Assembly (NCBI RefSeq): GCF_029215985.1 | Contig: NZ_JAEMVC010000002.1 | Coordinates: forward strand, 62,001-126,000 | Source: Sulfurimonas sp. SAG-AH-194-C21 | GTDB lineage: Bacteria; Campylobacterota; Campylobacteria; Campylobacterales; Sulfurimonadaceae | DNA: 64,000 bases | Direction: 5' to 3' | Shown: positions 51,727-61,320 of the stretch, piece after piece | How positions within the stretch are numbered: position 1 is the stretch's first letter | Layout of the letters: each line of letters starts with the position of its first letter | Translations under genes and position numbers: made by a program | The notes under the pieces: model-generated | Database searches by the model: none | The model's input: the letters and a program-made list of their open reading frames with translations, nothing else | What the model was told of the DNA's origin: nothing

Positions 51727-53436
51727 TTATGCATCAAATTCTCCAGCTAAACGCTGATAGACTTCTGAACTCTGAAGTAACTCAGTATGTGTTCCGCTAG
51801 AGATAATTTTTCCCTTTTGCATCACAAGTATCTTATCTGCATGCTCAATTGTACTGAGTCTGTGTGCTATAGTAATAGTTATTTTGTCCTTTGTGTACTC
51901 ATCTAGTGCTTTTTGTATACGCTTTTCGCTCTCGTTATCAAGTGCTGAAGTCGCTTCATCAAAGAGTATCAGTGAAGAGTGTTTATAAATAGCTCTAGCT
52001 ATGGCAACGCGTTGGCGTTGTCCTCCTGAAAGGTTTAAACCAGCTTCACTCATTTGGGTATGTATCCCCTCTGTGAGTGAATCGACAAAAGCACTTGCAT
52101 CAGCTAAACGCAGAGCATCATGTACTTTAACTTCATCTATCTCTTGCCCATAAGCAACATTAGCAGCTAAAGTATCTTGAAATATATAAATACGTTGTGA
52201 GACTAAAGAGATGTGATGCTTTAAAGATTCCTGTGTTAACTCTTTAATATCAATACCATTTACAGACACAACACCACTTTGCGGATCATAAAAACGCAGA
52301 AGCATATTTATAAAAGTTGATTTTCCTCCACCACTATCTCCGACAAGAGCAATATTTTCACCTTTTTTGATAGTAATATTTATAGAGTCTAGTGCATAAG
52401 CCCCCTCATACTGAAGCATCACATTATTAAAACAAATCTCATTTATATCTGCTGTCAGTTCTTTGTTTCCATCAACAACTTTACTCTGAGTATCTAGTAT
52501 ATCAAAGACACGCTCACTAGCAGCAACTGCATCTTGAACCTTAGAATAGATAGAACCAATACGACGAATCGGTTGAAAAACAAGTCCAACAGCAGTTAAG
52601 AATGCAGTAAATTCACCCACACTCATTTTTTCGTCATACACCTCACGACCACCGATAAATATAACAGCAGCTAAACCCAAGGCACCAATTATTTCCATAA
52701 AAGGAGAGACTATTTCGCCCACATACACCGACTTCATATTAATACGAAAAAACTGCCAGTTTTGTTCACTAAAGCGTGCTACTTCATACTTTTCAGTTGC
52801 GTTTGCTTTAATTATTTCACTATTATTAAAAACTTCAGTGAGTCTTGTGACTACATCCGCATTTTTAGCCTGAGAACGATGAGAATATTTTTTAAGTCTT
52901 TTAGCGATGAGGACAAGAGGGTAAATGATAAGCGGCATTACTACAAGGGCATAAAAAGCAAGATTTGCATTAAGATAGATAACATATGAGATAAGAGCAA
53001 CAACTGTTAGAGATTCACGAAAAAGCTCAGGGAGCATGTTTGAGACAAAGTACTGAATACGGTTGATATCATTCGTAACACGCGAAATCAGCTCACCACT
53101 GCGGTTAAGATATAAAAACTCCATATCTAAAGAGATGATTTTTGCTAAAAGTATCTCACGAAAACGGGTCACTATATGTAGCCCGATATAGTTCATATAT
53201 ACAGACTGAATATAACGCCCAATAGCTTTAATGAAATAAATACCAATAAGTCCAAGAGGAATATAAACAAGCATCTCCTCTTTTTTTGAGATAAATAAAT
53301 CATCCATAAGAGGTTTCATAATCTGAGCCGTAGCTATGGTGGCACTTACTGTCAAAAGAATACCTATAAAAACAAAAAAATACTGTAGTTTATAGTCTTT
53401 GAGATAAGGCATATAGCGTTTTAAAATCTTTTTCAA
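51727..53436 (-). CDS. MsbA-like ABC transporter/ATPase
   Basis: A 569-residue half-transporter. Six membrane segments (about 15-300) carry the exporter fold, followed by an ATPase domain with Walker A GDSGGGKST (near 364), LSGGQRQR and LILFDEATSALD. It probably flips lipid A-core or another lipid-linked substrate; its position beside a surface polysaccharide region supports this. It is the first gene of the msbA-hemN-FeS-lgt run. Confidence 0.85.
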   Translation of the reverse strand: MKKILKRYMPYLKDYKLQYFFVFIGILLTVSATIATAQIMKPLMDDLFISKKEEMLVYIPLGLIGIYFIKAIGRYIQSVYMNYIGLHIVTRFREILLAKIISLDMEFLYLNRSGELISRVTNDINRIQYFVSNMLPELFRESLTVVALISYVIYLNANLAFYALVVMPLIIYPLVLIAKRLKKYSHRSQAKNADVVTRLTEVFNNSEIIKANATEKYEVARFSEQNWQFFRINMKSVYVGEIVSPFMEIIGALGLAAVIFIGGREVYDEKMSVGEFTAFLTAVGLVFQPIRRIGSIYSKVQDAVAASERVFDILDTQSKVVDGNKELTADINEICFNNVMLQYEGAYALDSINITIKKGENIALVGDSGGGKSTFINMLLRFYDPQSGVVSVNGIDIKELTQESLKHHISLVSQRIYIFQDTLAANVAYGQEIDEVKVHDALRLADASAFVDSLTEGIHTQMSEAGLNLSGGQRQRVAIARAIYKHSSLILFDEATSALDNESEKRIQKALDEYTKDKITITIAHRLSTIEHADKILVMQKGKIISSGTHTELLQSSEVYQRLAGEFDA

Positions 53437-53480
53437 TATTTCTCTTTTTTCAATTCTTTGATGTAATTCTATTATAATTT

Positions 53481-53497
53481 AACTGATATAATGTCAA
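53481..53497 (+). promoter_or_regulatory. Extended -10 promoter, first copy
   Basis: AACTGATATAATGTCAA, holding TGATATAAT, lies 12 bases before the ATG at 53510. The same 17 bases recur at 54079-54095. Confidence 0.55.
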
Positions 53498-53509
53498 CAA
53501 AAAGGAAAA

Positions 53510-54079
53510 ATGATGAAATATATAATAACTGTATTGCTTTTTAGTTTAGTACTGATGAGTTTTGCCCAAGCTAAAGAGGCTGAAGCTTTAGATGTTTATG
53601 AGTATTTTGATGCACTTGAGGGTGAATGGATTCTCTCCCCTGCAAAGGATCAACTCGGTACGGAGTCGTATAAAAAAAGTGTGGTTTTACCTTTAGTTGG
53701 GACACAAGCCACCGGAATATCATTTAAATCTATTGGTAACTATAGTGCCATAAAAGAAAGACTCCTTCCCAATACTGATGCCGAAATGCTAACAATGTAC
53801 CACTGTAAAGATATAGCCTGTACACAACTAAAATCTACACACTATTGTGTCAAACAAAATCAACCTGAGTTTATTGCCAACCTTAAAAAAAGTACAGCCA
53901 ATAGAATCATTTTTGAGTGTGACATGAGTACTGAGCTGTGTCAATCAAATGAGGATCATGTCCATACTATCATCCATGAGCTCTCAAAAAATGCAACTCA
54001 TTTAAAGTCTTCTTATTTAAGTTGGGAGAACAAGACACCAAAGAAGTATTCCTCAATTTATCATTTTGATAAAAAATAA
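53510..54079 (+). CDS. Exported hypothetical protein
   Basis: A 189-residue protein with a Sec signal peptide (about 1-22, AQA-KE). The mature part has LEGEWILSPAKD and several Cys (HCKDIACT, HYCVK, ECDM, LCQS), suggesting disulfides in the periplasm. The pattern resembles small lipocalin-like exported proteins, but I do not recognise the family. It lies upstream of the rfb genes and has its own promoter. Confidence 0.7.
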   Translation: MMKYIITVLLFSLVLMSFAQAKEAEALDVYEYFDALEGEWILSPAKDQLGTESYKKSVVLPLVGTQATGISFKSIGNYSAIKERLLPNTDAEMLTMYHCKDIACTQLKSTHYCVKQNQPEFIANLKKSTANRIIFECDMSTELCQSNEDHVHTIIHELSKNATHLKSSYLSWENKTPKKYSSIYHFDKK

Positions 54080-54095
54080 ACTGATATAATGTCAA
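54079..54095 (+). promoter_or_regulatory. Extended -10 promoter of rfbA
   Basis: A second copy of the 17 bases at 53481-53497, starting at the last base of the previous gene's stop codon. TATAAT is at 54085-54090, 45 bases before rfbA. Confidence 0.55.
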
Positions 54096-54135
54096 AAATA
54101 ACTTAAATAGTATGAAAAAATAATGGAGTAGAAGT

Positions 54136-55020
54136 ATGAAAGGCATAATACTCGCAGGGGGAAGTGGAACAAGACTCTACCCCATCACAAAAGGTGTAAG
54201 CAAACAGTTAGTTCCAATTTATGATAAACCGATGATATACTACCCACTTTCAGTTTTAATGTTAGCAGGTATAACTGAAGTTCTTATCATCTCAACACCA
54301 GATGACCTTCCAAACTTTGAAAAACTTTTAGGCAATGGTACAGATATAGGAATGAAGTTTTCTTATGTAGTACAACCCTCACCAGATGGTCTAGCTCAAG
54401 CTTTTATCTTAGGTGAAGAGTTTATAGGCTCTGATGATGTTTGTCTTGTACTCGGTGACAATATATTTTATGGTCATGGACTTACAGATATGCTTGCTGC
54501 AAGTGTTAAAAATGCTAGTGATGAAAACAAAGCAACTGTCTTTGGTTACTATGTAAAAGATCCTGAACGTTATGGTGTTGCTGAGTTTGACAAGGCTGGT
54601 AATGTAACAAGTATAGAAGAAAAACCAAGTGAACCTAAAAGTAACTATGCGGTAATTGGTTTGTACTTTTACCCTAACGATGTAGTACAAAAAGCAAAAC
54701 TTGTAAAACCTAGTGATAGAGGAGAGTTAGAGATAACAACTCTTAACCAAGACTACCTTAATGAAGAAAGACTTAAAGTTGAACTTATGGGTCGCGGATA
54801 TGCATGGCTTGATACTGGAACACATGAGTCTTTACTTGAAGCGAGTATGTTTATTCAAACTATTGAAAACCGTCAGGGTCTTAAAGTTGCTTGTCTTGAA
54901 GAGATAGCTTATGAGATGGGGTATATCACTAAAGAAGCACTTATACAACTTGCACAACCTTTAAAGAAAAACCAATATGGACAGTACTTACTTCGTCGTG
55001 CAGAACAAGGCAAACTGTAA
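54136..55020 (+). CDS. rfbA: Glucose-1-phosphate thymidylyltransferase
   Basis: A 294-residue nucleotidyltransferase: [11 protein letters not shown] near the N-terminus, [18 protein letters not shown] and GDNIFYGHG. It makes dTDP-glucose from glucose-1-phosphate and dTTP, the first step to dTDP-L-rhamnose. It directly abuts rfbC. Confidence 0.96.
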   Translation: MKGIILAGGSGTRLYPITKGVSKQLVPIYDKPMIYYPLSVLMLAGITEVLIISTPDDLPNFEKLLGNGTDIGMKFSYVVQPSPDGLAQAFILGEEFIGSDDVCLVLGDNIFYGHGLTDMLAASVKNASDENKATVFGYYVKDPERYGVAEFDKAGNVTSIEEKPSEPKSNYAVIGLYFYPNDVVQKAKLVKPSDRGELEITTLNQDYLNEERLKVELMGRGYAWLDTGTHESLLEASMFIQTIENRQGLKVACLEEIAYEMGYITKEALIQLAQPLKKNQYGQYLLRRAEQGKL

Positions 55021-55599
55021 ATGCAGTTTATAAGAACTGATATTCCTGATATAGTTATAATAGAGCCTACTGTTCACGGTGATGATAGAGGTTACTTTGT
55101 AGAGACTTTTCGAGCTGATAAATTAGAAGAATTTTTAGATTATAAGATAAACTTTTGCCAAGATAACGAGTCTAAATCATCTCGTGGAGTACTTCGTGGT
55201 CTACACTATCAGTTAGCTCCTGCTGCTCAAACTAAGCTTGTTCGTGTTATTCAAGGAAGTGTTTTAGATGTAGCAGTTGACATTAGAAAGGGAAGCCCTA
55301 CATTTGGTAAATATGTGGCAGTAGAACTTACTGCTACAAATAAAAAGCAGATGCTAGTTCCTCGTGGATTTGCTCATGGATTTGTTGTGCTTGAAGATGA
55401 TACTATTTTTGCTTATAAGGTAGATAATTATTATAGCCCTGAGAACGACAGAGGTATCGCGTTTGATGATGAGGCTTTGGGGATAGACTGGAAAGTAGCG
55501 TTTAATGAGTTAAACTTATCTGCAAAAGACAAGGTACAGCCTAAACTAGTAACAACACAAGATATATTTGAGTACGGAGTAGATTATTATAATGTCTAA
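55021..55599 (+). CDS. rfbC: dTDP-4-dehydrorhamnose 3,5-epimerase
   Basis: A 192-residue cupin-fold epimerase. HGDDRGYFVETFR, SSRGVLRGLHYQ and VPRGFAHGFVVLEDD are diagnostic. It epimerises C3 and C5 of dTDP-4-dehydro-6-deoxyglucose. It starts right after rfbA (0 bases) and overlaps rfbD by 8 bases. Confidence 0.96.
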   Translation: MQFIRTDIPDIVIIEPTVHGDDRGYFVETFRADKLEEFLDYKINFCQDNESKSSRGVLRGLHYQLAPAAQTKLVRVIQGSVLDVAVDIRKGSPTFGKYVAVELTATNKKQMLVPRGFAHGFVVLEDDTIFAYKVDNYYSPENDRGIAFDDEALGIDWKVAFNELNLSAKDKVQPKLVTTQDIFEYGVDYYNV

Positions 55600-56458
55600 T
55601 ATTTTAGTAACAGGTTCAAATGGACAACTCGGTAGTGAACTTAGAGAACTATCTAAAGAGTATGCATATAATTTTTACTTTACAGATAGAGAAACTTTAG
55701 ATATTTCAAATGCAAACGCCATCAAAGAATTTACTGAAATTAACAATGTCAACATCATTATAAACACCGCTGCATATACAGCTGTTGATAAGGCTGAAGA
55801 TGATGCCCTCAATGCAGATGCCATTAATGCTAAAGCTGTTAAAACTCTTGCCCAAATAGCCAAAGATAAAAATATACAACTCATTCATATCTCAACTGAT
55901 TATGTATTTGACGGTACAAATTATAGACCATACACAGAAGATGACAAAACTAACCCTAATGGAGTTTACGGCACCACTAAACTTGATGGTGAGAATGCTA
56001 TGAAAGAGATAAACCCTAGTAACTCCATTATCATAAGGACTTCATGGGTTTACTCTAGTTTTGGAGCTAACTTTGTAAAGACTATGCTGTGTTTAGGTAA
56101 GGAAAGAGACTCTCTTGGAGTCATATTTGACCAAGTTGGAACTCCTACTTATGCTAGAGACTTAGCAAAAATTATATTAGATATATTACCTAAGATTAAA
56201 AATGAGAAAGTCGAGATATATAACTACTCAAACGAAGGTGTACTCTCTTGGTATGACTTTGCAAAAGAGATAATGAGAATGGCTAAGATAAAGTGTGAGA
56301 TAAACCCAATAGAGACTAAGGATTATCCAACAGCAGCTTCACGACCACACTATTCACTTCTTAATAAATCAAAGATTAAGAAAGAGTTTAATATAACTAT
56401 CCCCTATTGGAAAGATAGTTTAGATGAGTGTTTAAAAACAATGGGAGAGAGAAAATAG
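55592..56458 (+). CDS. rfbD: dTDP-4-dehydrorhamnose reductase
   Basis: A 288-residue short-chain reductase. ILVTGSNGQLGSEL binds the cofactor; STDYVFDG and GVYGTTKLDGE carry the active-site residues. It reduces C4 with NADPH to give dTDP-L-rhamnose. Its stop overlaps the rfbB start in TAGTG. Confidence 0.95.
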   Translation: MSNILVTGSNGQLGSELRELSKEYAYNFYFTDRETLDISNANAIKEFTEINNVNIIINTAAYTAVDKAEDDALNADAINAKAVKTLAQIAKDKNIQLIHISTDYVFDGTNYRPYTEDDKTNPNGVYGTTKLDGENAMKEINPSNSIIIRTSWVYSSFGANFVKTMLCLGKERDSLGVIFDQVGTPTYARDLAKIILDILPKIKNEKVEIYNYSNEGVLSWYDFAKEIMRMAKIKCEINPIETKDYPTAASRPHYSLLNKSKIKKEFNITIPYWKDSLDECLKTMGERK

Positions 56459-57489
56459 TGAAAAATATACTACTAACGGGAACAGCAGGTTTCATAGGTT
56501 CTAACTTCGTGCCATACTTTTTACAAAAGTACCCAGAATACACTCTAATCAATTTAGACCTATTAACATATGCAGGTAACTTAGAAAACCTCAAAGAGTG
56601 TGAAGCTAACCCTAGATATAAATTTATAAAAGGTGATATCTGTAACCGTGCGCTTGTTGAGTTTATATTTACAGAGTATGACATACAAGGTGTTATCCAC
56701 TTTGCAGCTGAGTCTCATGTTGATAACTCTATTAAAAACCCTGGTGTATTCATAGAGACAAATGTAAATGGTACTTTTACTCTTTTAGATGTAGCAAAGA
56801 AGCACTGGATGAACAAACCATTTGAGTATAAAAAAGAGTATGATAAGTGTAGATTTCACCATATAAGTACTGATGAAGTATATGGAACACTTAATGAGAC
56901 AGACCTTTTTACAGAAGAGACTCCCTATGCTCCAAACTCTCCATATAGTGCAAGTAAAGCAAGCTCAGATATGATAGTAAGATCATACCAAGAAACATAC
57001 GGAATGAATACAGTTATAACAAACTGTTCAAACAACTATGGTCCTAAACAACATGATGAGAAACTTATTCCTACTATTATTAGAAAATGTTTAGCAGGTG
57101 AGAGTATTCCTATTTATGGAGACGGAAAGAACATAAGAGACTGGTTATATGTACTTGACCACTGTAAGGGTATAGATTTAGTCTATCATACAGGTAAAGA
57201 AGCCAATGTTTATAACATAGGTGGAAGAAATGAGAGAACAAACTTACAGATAGTTGATGCAATAACATCTATACTTGATGAAAAAGTTCCAGCACAAGAA
57301 AATATAAACAAAAAAAGCTATAAAGAACTCATAACTTTCGTCCAAGACAGAGCAGGACATGATAGACGTTATGCCATAGATGCTACAAAACTAGAAACAA
57401 AACTTGGCTGGAAAGCAGATGAAGACTTTGATAGTGGGATTTTACTTACTGTAGAGTGGTACTTACATATTTATACTAAAAATAAGTAA
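56458..57489 (+). CDS. rfbB: dTDP-glucose 4,6-dehydratase
   Basis: About 343 residues from the GTG at 56458 (GGGAGAGA 56443-56450 upstream; a GTG at 56428 in frame is less likely). Cofactor motif GTAGFIGSNF, HFAAESHVDNSI, and STDEVYG with YSASKAS give the extended SDR active site. It makes dTDP-4-dehydro-6-deoxyglucose. It completes the rfbACDB set, in an order that places it last. Confidence 0.96.
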   Translation: MKNILLTGTAGFIGSNFVPYFLQKYPEYTLINLDLLTYAGNLENLKECEANPRYKFIKGDICNRALVEFIFTEYDIQGVIHFAAESHVDNSIKNPGVFIETNVNGTFTLLDVAKKHWMNKPFEYKKEYDKCRFHHISTDEVYGTLNETDLFTEETPYAPNSPYSASKASSDMIVRSYQETYGMNTVITNCSNNYGPKQHDEKLIPTIIRKCLAGESIPIYGDGKNIRDWLYVLDHCKGIDLVYHTGKEANVYNIGGRNERTNLQIVDAITSILDEKVPAQENINKKSYKELITFVQDRAGHDRRYAIDATKLETKLGWKADEDFDSGILLTVEWYLHIYTKNK

Positions 57490-57575
57490 ATGATAATAAG
57501 AATAAAAAAGAAGTCTACAAATATAACTTTCAATCAATCGGCAAACTATTTTTTATTCTATTATAGTTCAAAGGC

Positions 57576-57581
57576 TATAAT
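57576..57581 (+). promoter_or_regulatory. -10 element of the GT9 gene
   Basis: TATAAT 27 bases before the GTG at 57609. The 119-base gap after rfbB contains no clear terminator. Confidence 0.4.
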
Positions 57582-57608
57582 ACAAATAAGTATTATAAAG
57601 GATTTTTA

Positions 57609-58616
57609 GTGAAAAAAATTTTGATTATTCGTTGTGGTGCATTAGGTGATTTAGTTATTTCAACGAGTGTGATTGATGCAATGGTACTACAATTTGGTGA
57701 AGACACTCTGATAGACTTTGTATCGACTCCTGGTCCTGCAATACTTTTAACCCAAGATACTAGGGTTCATCAGTTTTTTCCTCTCGCTCATAAAAGAGTT
57801 CCTATATTTCTAAGTTCGCAAAAAAAAGAGATTATAAAATCTTCATATAAAGAGCAATATGACATACTTATAAACTTCGAGAGAGGTAAGCATTTTAAAA
57901 ATCTTGTCTTAAAAATTCATGCAAAACAAAAAATTGGTCATTTCTTCACACCACAAATATTTAAAAAAGAAAACTTACATACTGTAGAAGTAAAAAAAAT
58001 GATGTTTAAAGAACTTGTTAGTTCGGAGGTCTTTGATAAAAGCTTTCCTAGACTTCTCGGTACAGCTAACGAAGATATATTACAAAAGTATACGATGCTC
58101 AATGAAAAGTATATAATTATAAGTCCTAGTAACTCTCATCAAAAGAGGAATAAGATCAACTACAGAGCATGGCAAAATGACAAATGGAAAGAACTTATTG
58201 AAGTACTAGCAACAAAGATTCAAGTTGTAATAGTTGGAAATAAAAATGAAGATACTTTTTTTAAAAAGCTTCAGCCCTACCCTGAAAATGTAATTGACTT
58301 AGTGGCTAAAACCCCCTTAGTAGACTTAATAACAATCATAAAAAATGCACAAGGGCTTGTCTCAACTGATACAGGAACTGCACATATGGCTTCAGCTGTA
58401 AATACCGAAGTATATACTCTCATCGGTCCCACACCAGCACATCAAACGGGTCCTTTTAAAACACCTGATAATAAAGTTCATATTATTAGTGCAAACTTAG
58501 AATGTTCACCCTGTTACAGAACGGAGGTTATGAAAAAATGTACAGACAACCTATGTATGAAAGAGATTAGTGTTGAACAGGTCTTTCATACAATTAAAGC
58601 ATCCTCTATTTTTTAA
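57609..58616 (+). CDS. Glycosyltransferase family 9 (heptosyltransferase-like)
   Basis: A 335-residue GT-B enzyme. It opens with ILIIRCGALGDLVIST and has STDTGTAHMASAV and IGPTPAHQTGPF, typical of LPS heptosyltransferases. A Cys-containing C-terminal part follows (CSPCYRTEVMKKC). It probably adds heptose in LPS inner-core synthesis. GTG start. The 3' end overlaps the convergent GT2 gene by 11 bases. Confidence 0.87.
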   Translation: MKKILIIRCGALGDLVISTSVIDAMVLQFGEDTLIDFVSTPGPAILLTQDTRVHQFFPLAHKRVPIFLSSQKKEIIKSSYKEQYDILINFERGKHFKNLVLKIHAKQKIGHFFTPQIFKKENLHTVEVKKMMFKELVSSEVFDKSFPRLLGTANEDILQKYTMLNEKYIIISPSNSHQKRNKINYRAWQNDKWKELIEVLATKIQVVIVGNKNEDTFFKKLQPYPENVIDLVAKTPLVDLITIIKNAQGLVSTDTGTAHMASAVNTEVYTLIGPTPAHQTGPFKTPDNKVHIISANLECSPCYRTEVMKKCTDNLCMKEISVEQVFHTIKASSIF

Positions 58617-59439
58617 CTATCCCATATGTAGCAATATAATTATTGTTATTCTTGTTATGCATATACAACTCAGTATTACCTCTAGCTTGTGCTGATGAGC
58701 GCTTATGATAAAGGTGAAATTCATTCGCAACAAATTTACAAGACTTAACTTTTAAACCTATCGCTTCTAAGCGCCATTGAATATCTGTATCACTTGCCAC
58801 AGCAGCATCTCCAAGTTCTTCATTAAAGCCATTAATTTTCAGTATATCTTCTTTAAAACAAGAAAAGTTACATCCAACTAAAGCCAATTTTTTCTTTCTC
58901 TTTTTTATAAATAAATTATATATTAAAGAATCTGGTGAAAAACTAAAACCCTCTTCAGAATGTTTTTCTAAGGCATCTTTCTTTATACTAAAATATTTTA
59001 TAAAAAAATTCTTCTCCAAATTATAAGAAATCATTTTATTACTTCTTAACATTAAAGAATATTTCGGACCGAGGTTCACTCTTTTTCCACCAAGAAAATG
59101 TTTTTTTTCAGCTAATTTTACATGGTACTCAATAAAGGTCGAATAAGGAATACAATCACCATCAATAAAGATCAAATAACTTCCGGTTGAAGATCGTATA
59201 GCATTATTTTGAGACATTGATTTCCTAATACCATAATCTTCTTGTGTTGTATGAATGATATTAAAAAAAGTATCTTGTATACTATTTATGTAGTCTCTCA
59301 TTATCACACTCGAACCATCTTCTGCAATTATCAATTCAAAGTTTTCATATGTTTGTACTTTTAAGCTTTCTACAATGAGCTTTAATGCCTCGGTATCCTT
59401 ATATACTGCCACTATTAAACTTACTTTGAAATCATTCAT
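58606..59439 (-). CDS. Glycosyltransferase family 2
   Basis: A 277-residue GT-A enzyme. VSLIVAVYKDTEALKLIVESL, LIAEDGSS, FIDGDCIPY (DxD) and, C-terminally, SDTDIQWRLEAIG are present. The C-terminal part resembles the galactosyltransferase-like C domain. It probably adds a sugar to the LPS core or O-chain; donor and acceptor are unknown. It is one of four minus-strand LPS genes (58606-62586). Confidence 0.87.
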   Translation of the reverse strand: MNDFKVSLIVAVYKDTEALKLIVESLKVQTYENFELIIAEDGSSVIMRDYINSIQDTFFNIIHTTQEDYGIRKSMSQNNAIRSSTGSYLIFIDGDCIPYSTFIEYHVKLAEKKHFLGGKRVNLGPKYSLMLRSNKMISYNLEKNFFIKYFSIKKDALEKHSEEGFSFSPDSLIYNLFIKKRKKKLALVGCNFSCFKEDILKINGFNEELGDAAVASDTDIQWRLEAIGLKVKSCKFVANEFHLYHKRSSAQARGNTELYMHNKNNNNYIATYGIVKK

Positions 59440-59453
59440 TTTAATCCTCGTTA

Positions 59454-60566
59454 CTAAGATAATAACTCTTTATAAAAAAGAGTTATTAATTTTTCTAACT
59501 GTTTCTTACTCTCAAATTTATCTAAGGCTTTTACTTTTGCTGCTATTATAATTTTGTTAGATAAAGTTTCTTCTTTTATCAGTAATTCTATTTTTTCGCC
59601 TAAACTTACACTATTTTCTGTTTCAAAAAGTAAACCATTCTTTTCATCATCAATTATCTCAACTACTCCACCACTATTTGATCCGATTACAGCAGTACTA
59701 GCCATCATCGCTTCAACAAGGACAAGTCCAAATGTTTCTTTTTTTGAAGCAAGAACCATGGCATCACTAATTTGGTAAACTTCATTAACATTATTCATAA
59801 AACCAAGGAATTCGATATAGTTTTCTAAGTTCTTATTTTTTACTTTCATCTTTAATTTATTTAAATAGTTTCTATTCATTGCGTTACCAATAAAATATGC
59901 CTTTACATTAATGCCTTTTTCAATCAAAACTTCTATTGCATCTATTAATAGGTACTGACCTTTATTATGGTTTATTCGTCCAACCATTACAATGTTGAAA
60001 TTCTCATCCTCAAACTTCAATTTCCTTTTTAAAACATTCCGCTGTTCTTGTGTCAACTCTTCATTTGATTCTACACCTGGATACAATGTAATAACCTTAG
60101 GGATAACATCAGTGGAAATAAATTTTTTCAATTGTTCATGAACTTGATTTGTTACAGGTAAGAGTAATGCAATATTTTTATACAAGAACTTATGATAAAA
60201 GTCCTTCTTAAAGCGTGTCATAGTCATGTGCCGACTTTGCACAATTTTTGGTTTAGATACAGATAAAAGTTTTCCCAATACAACTAAAGGTATATCTTTT
60301 GTCCAATGAATATGTATAATTTTTACATTGTATTTGTCTATAATTTTTGCTAATTTATTAGCACTAAAGTAAATAAATAATTTTGATTTTTTTTCTAATT
60401 CTATACAATTATCCTTATCTAGATAAGTTGCTAATTTAGAATTATCACTGATGACTGATATAACATTAAATGTACCATGTAACGCTCTTGCAGTTTGTGC
60501 CATATAAAGTTCTAGGCCACCTAAGTCTGGAGATGTACATACTTCTAGTATTGTTGGTTTACTCAA
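59454..60566 (-). CDS. Glycosyltransferase family 4
   Basis: A 370-residue GT-B enzyme. DLGGLELYM near the N-terminus and MVGRINHNKGQYLLIDAI, then ASKKETFGLVLVEAMMAS with the E-x7-E motif, define GT4. The product is a linkage in surface polysaccharide; specificity is unknown. It lies between the two GT2 genes. Confidence 0.88.
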   Translation of the reverse strand: MSKPTILEVCTSPDLGGLELYMAQTARALHGTFNVISVISDNSKLATYLDKDNCIELEKKSKLFIYFSANKLAKIIDKYNVKIIHIHWTKDIPLVVLGKLLSVSKPKIVQSRHMTMTRFKKDFYHKFLYKNIALLLPVTNQVHEQLKKFISTDVIPKVITLYPGVESNEELTQEQRNVLKRKLKFEDENFNIVMVGRINHNKGQYLLIDAIEVLIEKGINVKAYFIGNAMNRNYLNKLKMKVKNKNLENYIEFLGFMNNVNEVYQISDAMVLASKKETFGLVLVEAMMASTAVIGSNSGGVVEIIDDEKNGLLFETENSVSLGEKIELLIKEETLSNKIIIAAKVKALDKFESKKQLEKLITLFYKELLS

Positions 60567-60572
60567 AAAAAA

Positions 60573-61319
60573 TCATTTTTTATCATTCTCTGCCATTTCA
60601 ATCATAAGTGCATATTTCATATAAGAGCTAAATGCGGAGATAACGGCTACATTAAAACCATTAATACCATGAAGGAGACCACCTTTTAAGATAAGTGCTT
60701 TAAAAAGTGCTCCTATACCATGCATGAAAGGGTCAAATTTCGTCGCCCTTTTTCCATCTTCATAAGATATTCTTGCACCACGAGTAATAAACTTATGTGA
60801 AGTCTTTAACATCTCAGCATAATTTGAATAAGAGTAATGTAACATATCTGCATCCAAATCCAATAGTCTTGAAGTTTTAACATGAGCATGTCCACCTACA
60901 GTTGTGTACGCACAAGTTTTTCTATTATATAGTCTAGTAACCCTATCTGGATACCAGAGTTTGATAAAATGATTCCCTATAAATGTCCTGCGAGCGAAAC
61001 TATATGCATCAAACTCTTTATCATCTAAATTTAAATTTTTTATCGCTTCTATCGCATTTGTATCTAGTCTCTCATCAGCATCTATGCTTAATATCCAATC
61101 ATTAGAAGCTAAAGGAGCACCAAAAGCTTTTTGTCCACCATCGCCTAAGTACTCCTGTTTAACTACCTTAGCACCGAGTGCCTCAGCTATTTCACATGTT
61201 CTATCACTACTTAAAGAGTCCACCACCAAAACTTCATCACATACTTTTTGTACAGATTTTATGACAGCTTCTATATTTTTTTCTTCATTGAGTGTAATTA
61301 TATTTGCGGTTATTTTCAT
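60573..61319 (-). CDS. Glycosyltransferase family 2 (WaaE/KdtX-like)
   Basis: A 248-residue GT2. TANIITLNEEKNIEAVIKSV, LVVDSLSSDRT and LSIDADERL are typical of the WaaE/KdtX-type glucosyltransferases that act on inner-core heptose. The C-terminal part has a hydrophobic stretch. It is 6 bases after the GT4 gene in transcription terms and abuts the ligase gene. Confidence 0.85.
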   Translation of the reverse strand: MKITANIITLNEEKNIEAVIKSVQKVCDEVLVVDSLSSDRTCEIAEALGAKVVKQEYLGDGGQKAFGAPLASNDWILSIDADERLDTNAIEAIKNLNLDDKEFDAYSFARRTFIGNHFIKLWYPDRVTRLYNRKTCAYTTVGGHAHVKTSRLLDLDADMLHYSYSNYAEMLKTSHKFITRGARISYEDGKRATKFDPFMHGIGALFKALILKGGLLHGINGFNVAVISAFSSYMKYALMIEMAENDKK

Positions 61320-61320
61320 T

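Larger units (their letters stand above)
1348..52299. repeat. Dispersed octamer AAACGCAG/CTGCGTTT
   Basis: By eye I find 24 exact copies: AAACGCAG begins at 1348, 7384, 17054, 18515, 18950, 19180, 30466, 31430, 32028, 40826, 41528, 43672, 52106 and 52292. CTGCGTTT begins at 4319, 10387, 15594, 15900, 16760, 16806, 17375, 30823, 32328 and 47970. All lie inside genes, on both strands. The shorter core AAACGC occurs about 77 times. None of the octamer copies lies in 52.3-64 kb, nor in the toxin-antitoxin/kinase insert. Confidence 0.6.

Noticed and set aside
57490-57609. 40-codon frame directly after rfbB
   Set aside because: It covers the promoter of the GT9 gene and has an Ile/Lys/Asn-rich composition typical of AT-rich noncoding sequence.
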